NCBI GenBank assembly: GCA_044238935.1
Contig: JBIICI010000004.1
Coordinates: 44,918 to 108,917 of the forward strand
Direction of reading: 5' to 3'
Length of the DNA stretch: 64,000 nucleotides
Origin: JBIICI01 sp044238935
GTDB taxonomy: Bacteria > Pseudomonadota > Alphaproteobacteria > Micavibrionales > Micavibrionaceae
Numbering within the stretch: the stretch's first letter is position 1; the number at the start of each line of letters is the position of its first letter. The position numbers were made by a program, and so were the translations under genes. This document shows positions 17,908-24,918 of this stretch, in pieces. The notes beneath the pieces were generated by a model, which saw nothing but the letters and a program-made list of their open reading frames with translations, was not told where the DNA came from and searched no databases.

Positions 17908-17999
17908 TTCCGTTATTTTATAAATTCAATATCCGTTAAATTATAAATATAAAGTCCGCTAAAGTCAAAATAGAAATTCCGTTAAATGATAAACATCCT
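17908..17999. repeat. Four 23-bp tandem repeats upstream of the AAA ATPase
   Basis: Units begin at 17908, 17931, 17954 and 17977, exactly 23 bases apart. Each starts with (T/A/G)TCCG(T/C)TA and most continue AAATTATAAA; units 1, 2 and 4 are close matches and unit 3 is diverged. The array starts ten bases upstream of the ATPase ATG (17898) and covers its promoter. About two helical turns per unit puts every motif on nearly the same DNA face, which suits cooperative binding by a regulator, possibly the ATPase itself. Confidence 0.8.
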
Positions 18000-18051
18000 A
18001 TTATTTTTCAGGACAACACAGGAGCACGCCTATAAAAAAGGTTCTGATAAT

Positions 18052-18258
18052 ATGAACATGCATGGTTATAAATCATCTGAAGATTTTCCAGAGGTATTGA
18101 AAACTATTCTTGCAGATGGCAATATTTTCTCAAGAGAAAAATTAGAAGTGATAACCATGGATGGATCAGGACAAGTTCATGATGATGTTGCACACATTGT
18201 ACAAAATCTACCTGCATGGCATGGACATACTCGTGCAGGAAATATAATAAGATTTTAG
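18052..18258 (+). CDS. Small ORF of unknown function
   Basis: A 68-residue product beginning MNMHGYKSSEDFPEVLK that I do not recognise. It has no membrane segment. The frame is open further upstream to an ATG at 17986 inside the 23-bp repeats, but that start has no ribosome site. AAGG lies about 11 bases before 18052, a weak site. It precedes the NUDIX gene by 33 bases in the same direction, so a two-gene unit is possible. It may be a remnant of a longer gene. Confidence 0.4.
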   Translation: MNMHGYKSSEDFPEVLKTILADGNIFSREKLEVITMDGSGQVHDDVAHIVQNLPAWHGHTRAGNIIRF

Positions 18259-18291
18259 AAAACATCTATTGTATAAATATAAAGAGAAAAA

Positions 18292-18777
18292 ATGATGACT
18301 AAAAACCTACACACCAGAAATATTGTTCGTTTAATGATTACCTCCGGTGATTATCTTTTGGTCGCTAAATATGATCAGGGCGATGAGGCTATCTATTTTC
18401 TTCCTGGTGGAGGAATAGAGTATAATGAAAGTGTCATTGCAGCTGCTCAAAGAGAATTAGCAGAAGAAATAGGGATAACAAAAGAGCGGATAGAATATAT
18501 TAAACCTGTCGCAATCTATGAACATTCTTGGGATGATAAAGGTCAGCCTATCCACGAAATTTCTATTATCTGCAAGTGTGGAGTTGATGGTTTATCATCT
18601 GATAAAGAAGTTCTTTCAAAAGAGTCGCATTTGAAATTTATCTGGAAGAGTGTTGTTAGTATTTCTACGATTAACTTCTTACCAGAAGATTTTAGAATCC
18701 ATATTCCCAAATGGATAAAGGAAGATTTTCAACAGACATCATTCTTCGCTTCTGGAATGGATAAACTGGAAATTTAG
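18292..18777 (+). CDS. NUDIX hydrolase
   Basis: The 161-residue product has a complete NUDIX box at 40-62 (GGIEYNESVIAAAQRELAEE then IGI), fitting GX5EX7REUXEEXGU. These enzymes hydrolyse nucleoside diphosphates linked to another moiety; the substrate here cannot be told. The preceding FLPGG loop and following AIYEHSWDDKGQPIHEISII strand are usual for the fold. Codon use is AT-rich like its neighbours. It lies in the accessory segment between the two 61-bp direct repeats. Confidence 0.85.
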   Translation: MMTKNLHTRNIVRLMITSGDYLLVAKYDQGDEAIYFLPGGGIEYNESVIAAAQRELAEEIGITKERIEYIKPVAIYEHSWDDKGQPIHEISIICKCGVDGLSSDKEVLSKESHLKFIWKSVVSISTINFLPEDFRIHIPKWIKEDFQQTSFFASGMDKLEI

Positions 18778-18925
18778 AGCAATGAATGTAGCACTTGTGA
18801 TTGATGATACAATAGGGGTCTTGTGCCACAATATTTCCATCTAAATGGCTTTACGATGAAATACATTTCCCGATTGTTGTTTCTCTTTTTAAAGAGAAGA
18901 AACTCGACATAATATATACTTGTAA
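18778..18925. other. Gap before the MITE, possible gene remnant
   Basis: No intact gene is visible. One forward frame reads IFPSKWLYDEIHFP and then IVVSLFKEKKLDIIYTCK up to the left end of the MITE, protein-like but without a start codon. It could be the broken end of a gene interrupted by the element. The evidence is too weak to call a pseudogene. Confidence 0.25.
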
Positions 18926-19255
18926 GAGCCTGTTCATAATCTCGCTAGACCGTAGCGGAGCGTACTTGTGGGTACGTGAGCAACGGAGCGCAGCAAATCT
19001 GCGTTTGCAGTAAGGTATAGCCCAACCCAATAAAAATGATTATATCATTCGGTCTATTTACCCTTTATTTCCCTGCCTTATGACGTCATCCCGTGCGCGA
19101 TACGGGTTCCACCGCCGTCATGCCGTGCCCTGACACGGCATCTCGTGCTTATAGGCGGGAGATACCGGATCACGTCCGCTATGACGATTCCTGTTCGGAA
19201 CACCCTAACCAAATTTATTTGGTTTGACTATAGAGTAGAGATTATGAACAGGCTC
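18926..19255. mobile_element. 330-bp MITE with 18-bp terminal inverted repeats
   Basis: The left end GAGCCTGTTCATAATCTC (18926-18943) is exactly inverted at the right end (19238-19255). TAA flanks both ends (18923-18925 and 19256-19258) as a target duplication. There is no transposase gene. TAA fits the TNA target pattern of IS5-group elements, so it is probably a non-autonomous derivative of that family (inference). Inside, 19116-19144 holds CGTCATGCCGTG ... CGGCATCTC, related to a repeat at 33261-33288. Confidence 0.85.
19116..19144. repeat. CGTCATGCCGTG/CGGCATCTC palindromic repeat, copy inside MITE
   Basis: CGTCATGCCGTG, a short variable centre, then CACGGCATCTC. The reverse complement of this pattern occurs at 33261-33288 beside lpxA. 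It resembles the short palindromic repeats common in alphaproteobacterial genomes. Confidence 0.6.
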
Positions 19256-19315
19256 TAAGTAAAAATATCCAAGAATCTTAATGCAAAAAAGCCCCGTCAC
19301 TGGGGCTTTTTCTTT
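19255..19315. repeat. 61-bp direct repeat, copy 2
   Basis: Matches 16522-16582 with one mismatch. It begins at the right boundary of the MITE and carries the same terminator, which here serves the groESL operon. No 15366-like coding sequence precedes this copy. Confidence 0.9.
19285..19313. terminator. Intrinsic terminator downstream of groEL
   Basis: AAAAAGCCCC (19286-19295), loop GTCACT and GGGGCTTTTT (19302-19311) form a hairpin with T runs on both strands. It lies about 60 bases beyond the groEL stop codon and is a duplicate of the terminator at 16552-16580. Between it and groEL, GGATTAAAATCCGC occurs twice (around 19335 and 19369). Confidence 0.85.
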
Positions 19316-19370
19316 AGGCTTAAAAGCAATGGTCGGATTAAAATCCGCGGCATGATAATTTATGGTTGGA

Positions 19371-21017
19371 TTAAAATCCGCCCATGCCTCCCATACCGCC
19401 CATTCCACCCATATCAGGGGCGGATGCTTTGTTGTCTTCTGGCGCGTCTGTAATCATGGCCTCTGTTGTAATCAATAGGCTTGCGACAGATGCGGCGTCT
19501 TGTAGGGCTGTACGCACCACTTTGGCAGGGTCAATGATCCCTTCGGCAACCATGTCAACATATTGACCTGTTTGCGCGTTATAGCCAAAATTGGCGTCTT
19601 TTGCCTCAAGGATTTTACCAACCACGATGGAGCCTTCTTCGCCTGCATTCGCCACAATTTGACGAATCGGGGCTTGGATGGCGCGGCGGATAATGTCAAT
19701 CCCTGCTTGTTGGTCAACATTGTCGCCTTTTAGGCTCACAAGCGCGTGTGTGGCGTATAATAAGGCAACACCACCCCCAGCAACGATCCCCTCAGCCACA
19801 GCGGCGCGTGTGGCGTGCATCGCATCGTCAACGCGGTCTTTGCGTTCCTTAACCTCAACTTCAGATGCGCCACCAACGCGAATCACTGCAACACCGCCAG
19901 CTAATTTCGCCAAACGTTCTTGTAGTTTTTCACGGTCGTAATCAGAGGAAGTTTCCTCAATCTGACCACGGATTTGACCGCAACGTGCATCAATATTCAC
20001 TTTATCGCCTGCGCCGTCAATGATGGTTGTGTCATCTTTGGTGATACGGACTTTTTTGGCTGTCCCTAGCATCGCTAAGGATACATTTTCCAATTTATAG
20101 CCCAGATCATCAGACAATAATTCACCGCCTGTTAAAATCGCCATATCTTCCATCATCGCCTTACGACGATCCCCAAAACCGGGGGCTTTGACAGCCGCAA
20201 CGCGCAATCCGCCACGCAATTTATTGACCACCAACGTTGTTAAGGCTTCGCCCTCAACATCTTCAGCGATAATCAATAAGGGGCGTCCGCTTTGCACAAC
20301 GGCCTCAAGTAACGGCAATAATGTTTGCAGGTTAGATAATTTTTTCTCATGCAATAGGATCAAAGGATTATCCAATTCACAAACCATTTTTTCAGGATTC
20401 GTGACGAAATATGGTGATAAATATCCACGGTCAAACTGCATCCCGTCCACTGTTTCCAATTCTGTGTGCAAGGATTTGGCTTCTTCGACCGTGATCACGC
20501 CTTCTTTGCCGACGACTTCCATCGCTTTGGCGATTTTCTCCGCAACATCTTGGTCACCATTGGCAGAAATCAAGGCAATTTGCTGCACTTCTGTTGTGCC
20601 TTTGATCGGTTTTGCACGGGATTGCAAGTCAGCCACAACCGCCTCAACCGCTTTGTCCATCCCGCGTTTGATATCCATCGGGTTCATCCCTGCGGCAACG
20701 GCTTTCACACCTTCAACCACAATGGATTGCGCCAAGACAGTGGCCGTGGTTGTGCCGTCCCCTGCGGTATCATTTTGACGTGTAGCAACAGAGCGAATCA
20801 GCTGTGCGCCGACATTTTCCTGTTTATCCGCCAAGGTAATTTCCTTTGCAACGGTGACACCATCTTTGGTGATACGCGGTGCGCCAAAGCTGGCATCAAC
20901 AATAACAGTACGACCCTTGGGGCCTAAGGTCACTTTTACCGCGTTGGCGATAATATTGACACCATTTAACATTTTTGTACGTGCATCAGCACCAAACATT
21001 ACATTTTTTGCAGCCAT
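19371..21017 (-). CDS. groL: Chaperonin GroEL
   Basis: The 548-residue large chaperonin subunit forms the double-ring folding chamber that works with GroES. It opens MAAKNVMFGADARTKMLNGV and shows VTLGPKGRTVIVD, DGTTTATVLAQSI, the AAVKAPGFGDRRKAMMEDMA segment and the GGM-rich tail (DMGGMGGMGGMGGF). The length and motifs are standard. It lies 37 bases downstream of groES and shares its HrcA-type operator. This appears to be the housekeeping copy, since it is paired with groES. Confidence 0.98.
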   Translation of the reverse strand: MAAKNVMFGADARTKMLNGVNIIANAVKVTLGPKGRTVIVDASFGAPRITKDGVTVAKEITLADKQENVGAQLIRSVATRQNDTAGDGTTTATVLAQSIVVEGVKAVAAGMNPMDIKRGMDKAVEAVVADLQSRAKPIKGTTEVQQIALISANGDQDVAEKIAKAMEVVGKEGVITVEEAKSLHTELETVDGMQFDRGYLSPYFVTNPEKMVCELDNPLILLHEKKLSNLQTLLPLLEAVVQSGRPLLIIAEDVEGEALTTLVVNKLRGGLRVAAVKAPGFGDRRKAMMEDMAILTGGELLSDDLGYKLENVSLAMLGTAKKVRITKDDTTIIDGAGDKVNIDARCGQIRGQIEETSSDYDREKLQERLAKLAGGVAVIRVGGASEVEVKERKDRVDDAMHATRAAVAEGIVAGGGVALLYATHALVSLKGDNVDQQAGIDIIRRAIQAPIRQIVANAGEEGSIVVGKILEAKDANFGYNAQTGQYVDMVAEGIIDPAKVVRTALQDAASVASLLITTEAMITDAPEDNKASAPDMGGMGGMGGMGGF

Positions 21018-21054
21018 TTTATAGCTCCTTACTCTAAATGATTAAAATTAAAAA

Positions 21055-21342
21055 TTACTCATTGATCCCGATAATATCGGATTCTTTCATCACCAACAGC
21101 TCTTCGCCGTTGACTTGGACTTCTGTGCCTGCCCATTTGCTGAACAAGATTTTGTCATTGATTTTGACATCCAACGGATGAATCTTGCCTTGCTCATCAC
21201 GCGCGCCTGCGCCCACGGCAACGACGATACCCTCTTGGGGTTTTTCTTTTGCGCTATCGGGAATAATAATCCCACCTGCGGTTTTGGATTCTTGCTCGAC
21301 GCGGCGAACCAGCACGCGATCATGTAAGGGACGAAATGCCAT
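21055..21342 (-). CDS. groS: Co-chaperonin GroES
   Basis: The 95-residue lid protein of the chaperonin. It starts MAFRPLHDRVLVRRVEQE and contains TAGGIIIPDSAKEKPQEG, the mobile loop region, and ends ELLVMKESDIIGI. The first gene of the groES-groEL operon, with a CIRCE element 52-78 bases upstream of its start. Confidence 0.98.
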   Translation of the reverse strand: MAFRPLHDRVLVRRVEQESKTAGGIIIPDSAKEKPQEGIVVAVGAGARDEQGKIHPLDVKINDKILFSKWAGTEVQVNGEELLVMKESDIIGINE

Positions 21343-21393
21343 AGTGCGTTTTCTCCTTTTTCTTTTCTCTTTTGTTGTGTTGATTTTTAAAGT

Positions 21394-21420
21394 TTAGCAC
21401 TCATATCGAGTGACTGCTAA
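21394..21420. promoter_or_regulatory. CIRCE operator (HrcA site)
   Basis: TTAGCACTC, nine bases, then GACTGCTAA. This matches the CIRCE consensus TTAGCACTC-N9-GAGTGCTAA with one mismatch in the right arm. It lies upstream of groES, so heat-shock control of groESL by HrcA is expected. Confidence 0.93.
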
Positions 21421-21556
21421 TAATTTAATCGCCAGAAAGCAAAAAGTCAATATTTAAAAAATGTAAAAATAGCATCAAATTTTTTATTGACAGAACTCAG
21501 ACTTATATGCTACCACAGAAAATAATTACATATTAATAAACAGGAGCGACAAAAAG

Positions 21557-22672
21557 ATGAACTACACAGATAAAGTAGAAGGAATACGCGCATCTCTAAC
21601 CGCGGTTTTATTAACTCCTTCAATCACTCAAAAAACTTTGGAAGATTTGGGTAATAATATTCTGGGCACTAAGCAGTTACAAGGAATTGAATATGCTGAT
21701 GAAAAAAGACTTTTGGGAAATATGACTAAGCTTGCGCGAGGATGCCATATTGATCAGATCTTAGCAATGCCTGCGCAAGAACTAAATGAGTATTTACTAA
21801 AGAAGCTTCAGTCAATCAATAATAAGATTTTGTCCGAAGTTGTTAAAAATATGGATGAAAATTATTCTTCAGGCGAAGATTATTCTGCAGTTGAAGAAAA
21901 CGACTCCAATCAATGTAGTTGGAAAGATAAAATTGGAAAATCTTTTGACATTCTATACGATTTTTTTGGTAGGCTTAACCCTTTTGCAGAAAAAGATAAT
22001 TTGGTTGAGGCTCAAGTTGTTTCTACTGAGTTTACAGTAGAAAGTTTACGTGATAAATTTTCAGAAATCAGTAAAGATCTAATTCAGCGGACTCAAGAAA
22101 CAGAGCGACACACTAAAATGATTGATCAAGACTTGGTTGGTCGTATGGCAAATCTTTACGAGGTCATTGACTGTGTAATTGATCGCGCTTTTTTTGTCTA
22201 TACACCTTTTATGATAAAATCATTACAAGAGTTGCAGAAGACTAATGACGCTGCTGGTCATACGGCTTCTATTGCTATGAAGGCTGGGATAGTTGGTTTT
22301 TTGAGAGAGACTTTAAATATATCTGAATTACAAAGATCTATTGAAAAACGAATAGAATTCACAACACAACAACTTGCGAATGTAAAGGCTGAACAACAGA
22401 AAATTAATCTAGTGGCGCAATTTTCTCCTGTAGTAAGCGAGGCATCTTTACAGACAAAAGTACTGATGACGGAAACAATTTCTATGAATGACGATCTTAA
22501 TCAGCTCACAGCCAGTCAAGAAGAAATTGAAAATCATCTTAAATTAAGCGCACAGGAGCAGGATGATAATAGAAGATTCAAAAACTTATACGACAACAGA
22601 GGTTGGAGAAGAGTAATTGGATGTGAGGACATCAAACCCATTCCCAATCCCAATCCCAATCCCAGTATTTAA
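21557..22672 (+). CDS. Helical protein of unknown function, possibly TelA-like
   Basis: Not firmly identified. The 371-residue product is soluble and mostly helical, with coiled-coil-like stretches from about 165 to 350. Segments such as ESLRDKFSEISKDLIQRTQE, SELQRSIEKRIEFTTQQL and KINLVAQFSPVVSEASL recall, from memory, the N-terminal half of TelA/YaaN toxic-anion-resistance proteins. It ends PNPNPNPSI, encoded by a six-base tandem repeat. AGGAG about 11 bases before the ATG supports the start. It is followed by a similar-looking gene after 27 bases, probably one operon. Codon use is AT-rich. Confidence 0.55.
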   Translation: MNYTDKVEGIRASLTAVLLTPSITQKTLEDLGNNILGTKQLQGIEYADEKRLLGNMTKLARGCHIDQILAMPAQELNEYLLKKLQSINNKILSEVVKNMDENYSSGEDYSAVEENDSNQCSWKDKIGKSFDILYDFFGRLNPFAEKDNLVEAQVVSTEFTVESLRDKFSEISKDLIQRTQETERHTKMIDQDLVGRMANLYEVIDCVIDRAFFVYTPFMIKSLQELQKTNDAAGHTASIAMKAGIVGFLRETLNISELQRSIEKRIEFTTQQLANVKAEQQKINLVAQFSPVVSEASLQTKVLMTETISMNDDLNQLTASQEEIENHLKLSAQEQDDNRRFKNLYDNRGWRRVIGCEDIKPIPNPNPNPSI

Positions 22673-22699
22673 CATAAAAAAATATATTGTGAGACATAT

Positions 22700-23857
22700 A
22701 TGTTTGACCTAGGAATATTGAACCCTTTGAATTGGGGAAAGCAGCCTGACGCGCCAACTGCTCAACCCCATGACGATGTCTTTTTAAGTGTGCAAATTGC
22801 ATGTAAAAGCAAAAATATGGCTGATTTGACGGCAATTACAGGAAATATTTTAACTGTTGATCAAAGTGATCCTGAGTTAAAAGATATTTTGGACGTCTAC
22901 ACCCAAGCCAAAGGTTCATTTACTGCAGACTTAAATAAATGGCGCAAGGAATCGGGGCAGCAACAAAATTTAGACTGGTATGCTAAAGATTTAGCAGAAG
23001 AATGTATGTCTTTTTTAAAAGAGTTTCGAGGTGTAGAAAACCATGGGGCTAATCTTGAGAAAGAAAAAGCGAATGAATGTAAATTATCATCTAATGTACA
23101 ATACCAAAAAATAACAGAACTTACCCAGAATCCTGATTTTAATGGGGCTTTAGAAACCTTAGCCAATATCAATGCAAATATTGCAAAAAACGTTGCATCC
23201 GTTGGCGATCAAGATTTTCTAGAGGGCAAGCGCGATATTATTGGTAGCGCTGGAATGGAATCTCTTAGTTATACCTTAAAATATTTAGCCGCTTATGCTG
23301 CGTTAAAAGAATATTATCCAGATAATCCGGATAATTCATCTAGCCTAAGCAATAGCTTGAAAAGCTATACCATTAAGCCTTTGGTTGATGCAAAACTTGA
23401 GACAATTATTGATAACCTTGGAGCCATGGCACAATTCACGGTGAATGCGAAACAGGCATATTTAGGATTAATTTATCATGTAGAAGCTGTAAATCGAGCG
23501 CGCATTGTTCAACCTGCAATAGCCAGTAACAATATTGCCGTGGCAACAAAATTAGGGAGTCAAGAGGCAACCAATAAGATATCCATTGACACAGCAGAAT
23601 TCATTTCTCAAAGCGCGGACGAACAAAATGCGATGTTTAGAACAGCGATCAAAACGGGAAAAACTTTACAAACTGCATTCAACAAAGCTATTGATTCTAT
23701 AAAAGCAAACAAAGATCTCCAGAAAGAGTATTTAAAGCAGGCTAATGACTCTATACCAAAAGCACACAAGAAATATATGGATGCAGTACGGGAATTAGAT
23801 CAAAGTGCTGGAACTGTCTATCAAATTCCATCAACGTCTTCGCACTATACTCGCTAA
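22700..23857 (+). CDS. Helical protein of unknown function, partner of the preceding gene
   Basis: Not recognised with confidence. The 385-residue product is soluble and rich in helix, Lys, Asn and Ala. Its last 150 residues (from AYLGLIYHVEAVNRARIVQP onward) loosely resemble the C-terminal half of TelA/YaaN proteins, including the A-x-x-R/Q, V-x(n)-A-T-N-K pattern and the final coiled coil. If this is right, the TelA-like fold would be divided over two adjacent genes. The gene follows the previous one by 27 bases and its stop overlaps the ruvX stop on the other strand by four bases. No tellurite or terC-like gene is visible nearby. Confidence 0.5.
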   Translation: MFDLGILNPLNWGKQPDAPTAQPHDDVFLSVQIACKSKNMADLTAITGNILTVDQSDPELKDILDVYTQAKGSFTADLNKWRKESGQQQNLDWYAKDLAEECMSFLKEFRGVENHGANLEKEKANECKLSSNVQYQKITELTQNPDFNGALETLANINANIAKNVASVGDQDFLEGKRDIIGSAGMESLSYTLKYLAAYAALKEYYPDNPDNSSSLSNSLKSYTIKPLVDAKLETIIDNLGAMAQFTVNAKQAYLGLIYHVEAVNRARIVQPAIASNNIAVATKLGSQEATNKISIDTAEFISQSADEQNAMFRTAIKTGKTLQTAFNKAIDSIKANKDLQKEYLKQANDSIPKAHKKYMDAVRELDQSAGTVYQIPSTSSHYTR

Positions 23858-24342
23858 CCCAACGCCCCTTGTAAAATCTCCCGTGCTGCCATTTTATCAA
23901 TAATGGCTTTGCGTTTAGCGCGGGATAGGTCAGCGGAGTCAATCAGCATGGATTCGGCCGCCGATGTGCTTAGGCGTTCATCTTGCAGGGCGATTTGCAA
24001 TGTGCCGTGGAATAAATGCGCGTAATCCCGCATAATATGCGCACAAAAATCGCGCACGGATTGTGACCTTGCGCCCTCACTGCCATCCATATTTAAGGGG
24101 TATCCCATAATGAGGACGGCACATTCGTAATCATTATAATATTTGGCAATTGCAGCAATATCAGCGGCGAATTTGGTGCGCTGGATGACGGCAACGGGGC
24201 TGGCGATGATCCAGTTGGGATCACACACCGCCACGCCAATACGCTTTGACCCCGGATCAATGCCCAATAACCTGCAGGGGCGGTCAATATGGGGTTTTAC
24301 ATCATGCCATAAGGGGATGGGGGTGGGTTTTTGGGGTTTCAT
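23854..24342 (-). CDS. ruvX: Putative pre-16S rRNA nuclease / Holliday junction resolvase (YqgF)
   Basis: A 162-residue RNase H-fold protein of the YqgF/RuvX family, implicated in 16S rRNA 5' maturation. It shows LLGIDPGSKRIGVAVCDP with the catalytic D29, VLIMGYPLNMDGSEGARSQS, LQDERLSTSAAE and the final DKMAAREILQGAL, the ordered family motifs. It diverges from gatC, the neighbour usually seen in alphaproteobacteria, across a 261-base gap that contains the second CACTAAG hairpin element. Confidence 0.93.
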   Translation of the reverse strand: MKPQKPTPIPLWHDVKPHIDRPCRLLGIDPGSKRIGVAVCDPNWIIASPVAVIQRTKFAADIAAIAKYYNDYECAVLIMGYPLNMDGSEGARSQSVRDFCAHIMRDYAHLFHGTLQIALQDERLSTSAAESMLIDSADLSRAKRKAIIDKMAAREILQGALG

Positions 24343-24365
24343 ATTGAATTTTCTGCATTAAGGTA

Positions 24366-24509
24366 TTTTTTGAACACTAAGAGCACTAAGAGCACTAAGA
24401 GTTTATATAAAAAACATAAAGATACTCTGTTTTCTAGGTGTGCAATGTATTTTACAATTTTAATTTCTTAGTGAAACTTAGTGGTTCTTAGTGCTCTTAG
24501 TGTTCAAAA
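24366..24509. repeat. CACTAAG hairpin element, copy 2 (inverted)
   Basis: A 144-base element with the same ends as 10731-10885 (TTTTTGAACACTAAG and CTTAGTGTTCAAAA). Its arms carry ACTAAGAGC repeats and CTTAGTG units, and the core matches the reverse complement of copy 1 (for example TTTATATAAAAAACATAAA, AGGTGTGCAATGTATTTTA). It fills most of the ruvX-gatC gap, between two divergent promoters. The two arms can pair into a long hairpin. Confidence 0.8.
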
Positions 24510-24603
24510 TAAGACTTTACCACAATAACACTTTTCAGCTTGTGTAAAAAATGTTAATTCTTTAATCTTTGTTTATACCCACAATAATCTTTGAGTCGTC
24601 AAA

Positions 24604-24891
24604 ATGTCTATTGATCTAAAAACCGTATCGCGCATTGCCAATCTGGCGCGTCTTTCCTTAAGTGAAGAGGAAAAGATTTTCCATCAGCAAAAACTCAATG
24701 ATATTATGAAATTCATTGAGCAATTGGGCGCGGTGGATACCACAGGCATTGAGCCGCTGACCAGCGTCATGGAATTCCCCTTGCCCCTGCGCGAAGATAT
24801 TGTAACGGATGGAAACCGCGTGGAGGACATTTTGGCAAATGCGCCGGAGAGCCTAGAGGGGTTCTTTGTTGTGCCCAAAGTTGTTGAATAA
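24604..24891 (+). CDS. gatC: Asp/Glu-tRNA amidotransferase subunit C
   Basis: GatC is the 95-residue scaffold that holds GatA and GatB together. It begins MSIDLKTVSRIANLARLSLS and contains FIEQLGAVDTTGIEPLTSVM, LREDIVTDGNR and the final FFVVPKVVE, all typical. Twenty-seven bases separate it from gatA. A weak promoter (TTGTGT-N17-TAATCT) may lie around 24540-24568, just past the hairpin element. Confidence 0.96.
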   Translation: MSIDLKTVSRIANLARLSLSEEEKIFHQQKLNDIMKFIEQLGAVDTTGIEPLTSVMEFPLPLREDIVTDGNRVEDILANAPESLEGFFVVPKVVE

Positions 24892-24918
24892 ATTATAAAA
24901 AACGGATTGATTTCAGAT

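Noticed and set aside
17908..17999. Repeat array considered as a CRISPR
   Set aside because: The 23-base units abut without spacers and no cas genes are present; it is a tandem repeat in a promoter.
18783..18924. Possible pseudogene before the MITE
   Set aside because: One frame looks protein-like but has no start, no recognisable family and is under 50 codons.
19205..19408. Minus-strand frame across the groEL 3' region and MITE end
   Set aside because: It reads through the terminator hairpin and a duplicated GGATTAAAATCC motif; no family resemblance.
21487..21516. TTGACA at 21487-21492 as promoter of the 21557 gene
   Set aside because: The -35 is perfect but the base-17 position offers only CTACCA as -10, and TATGCT lies at 13 bases; too weak to list.
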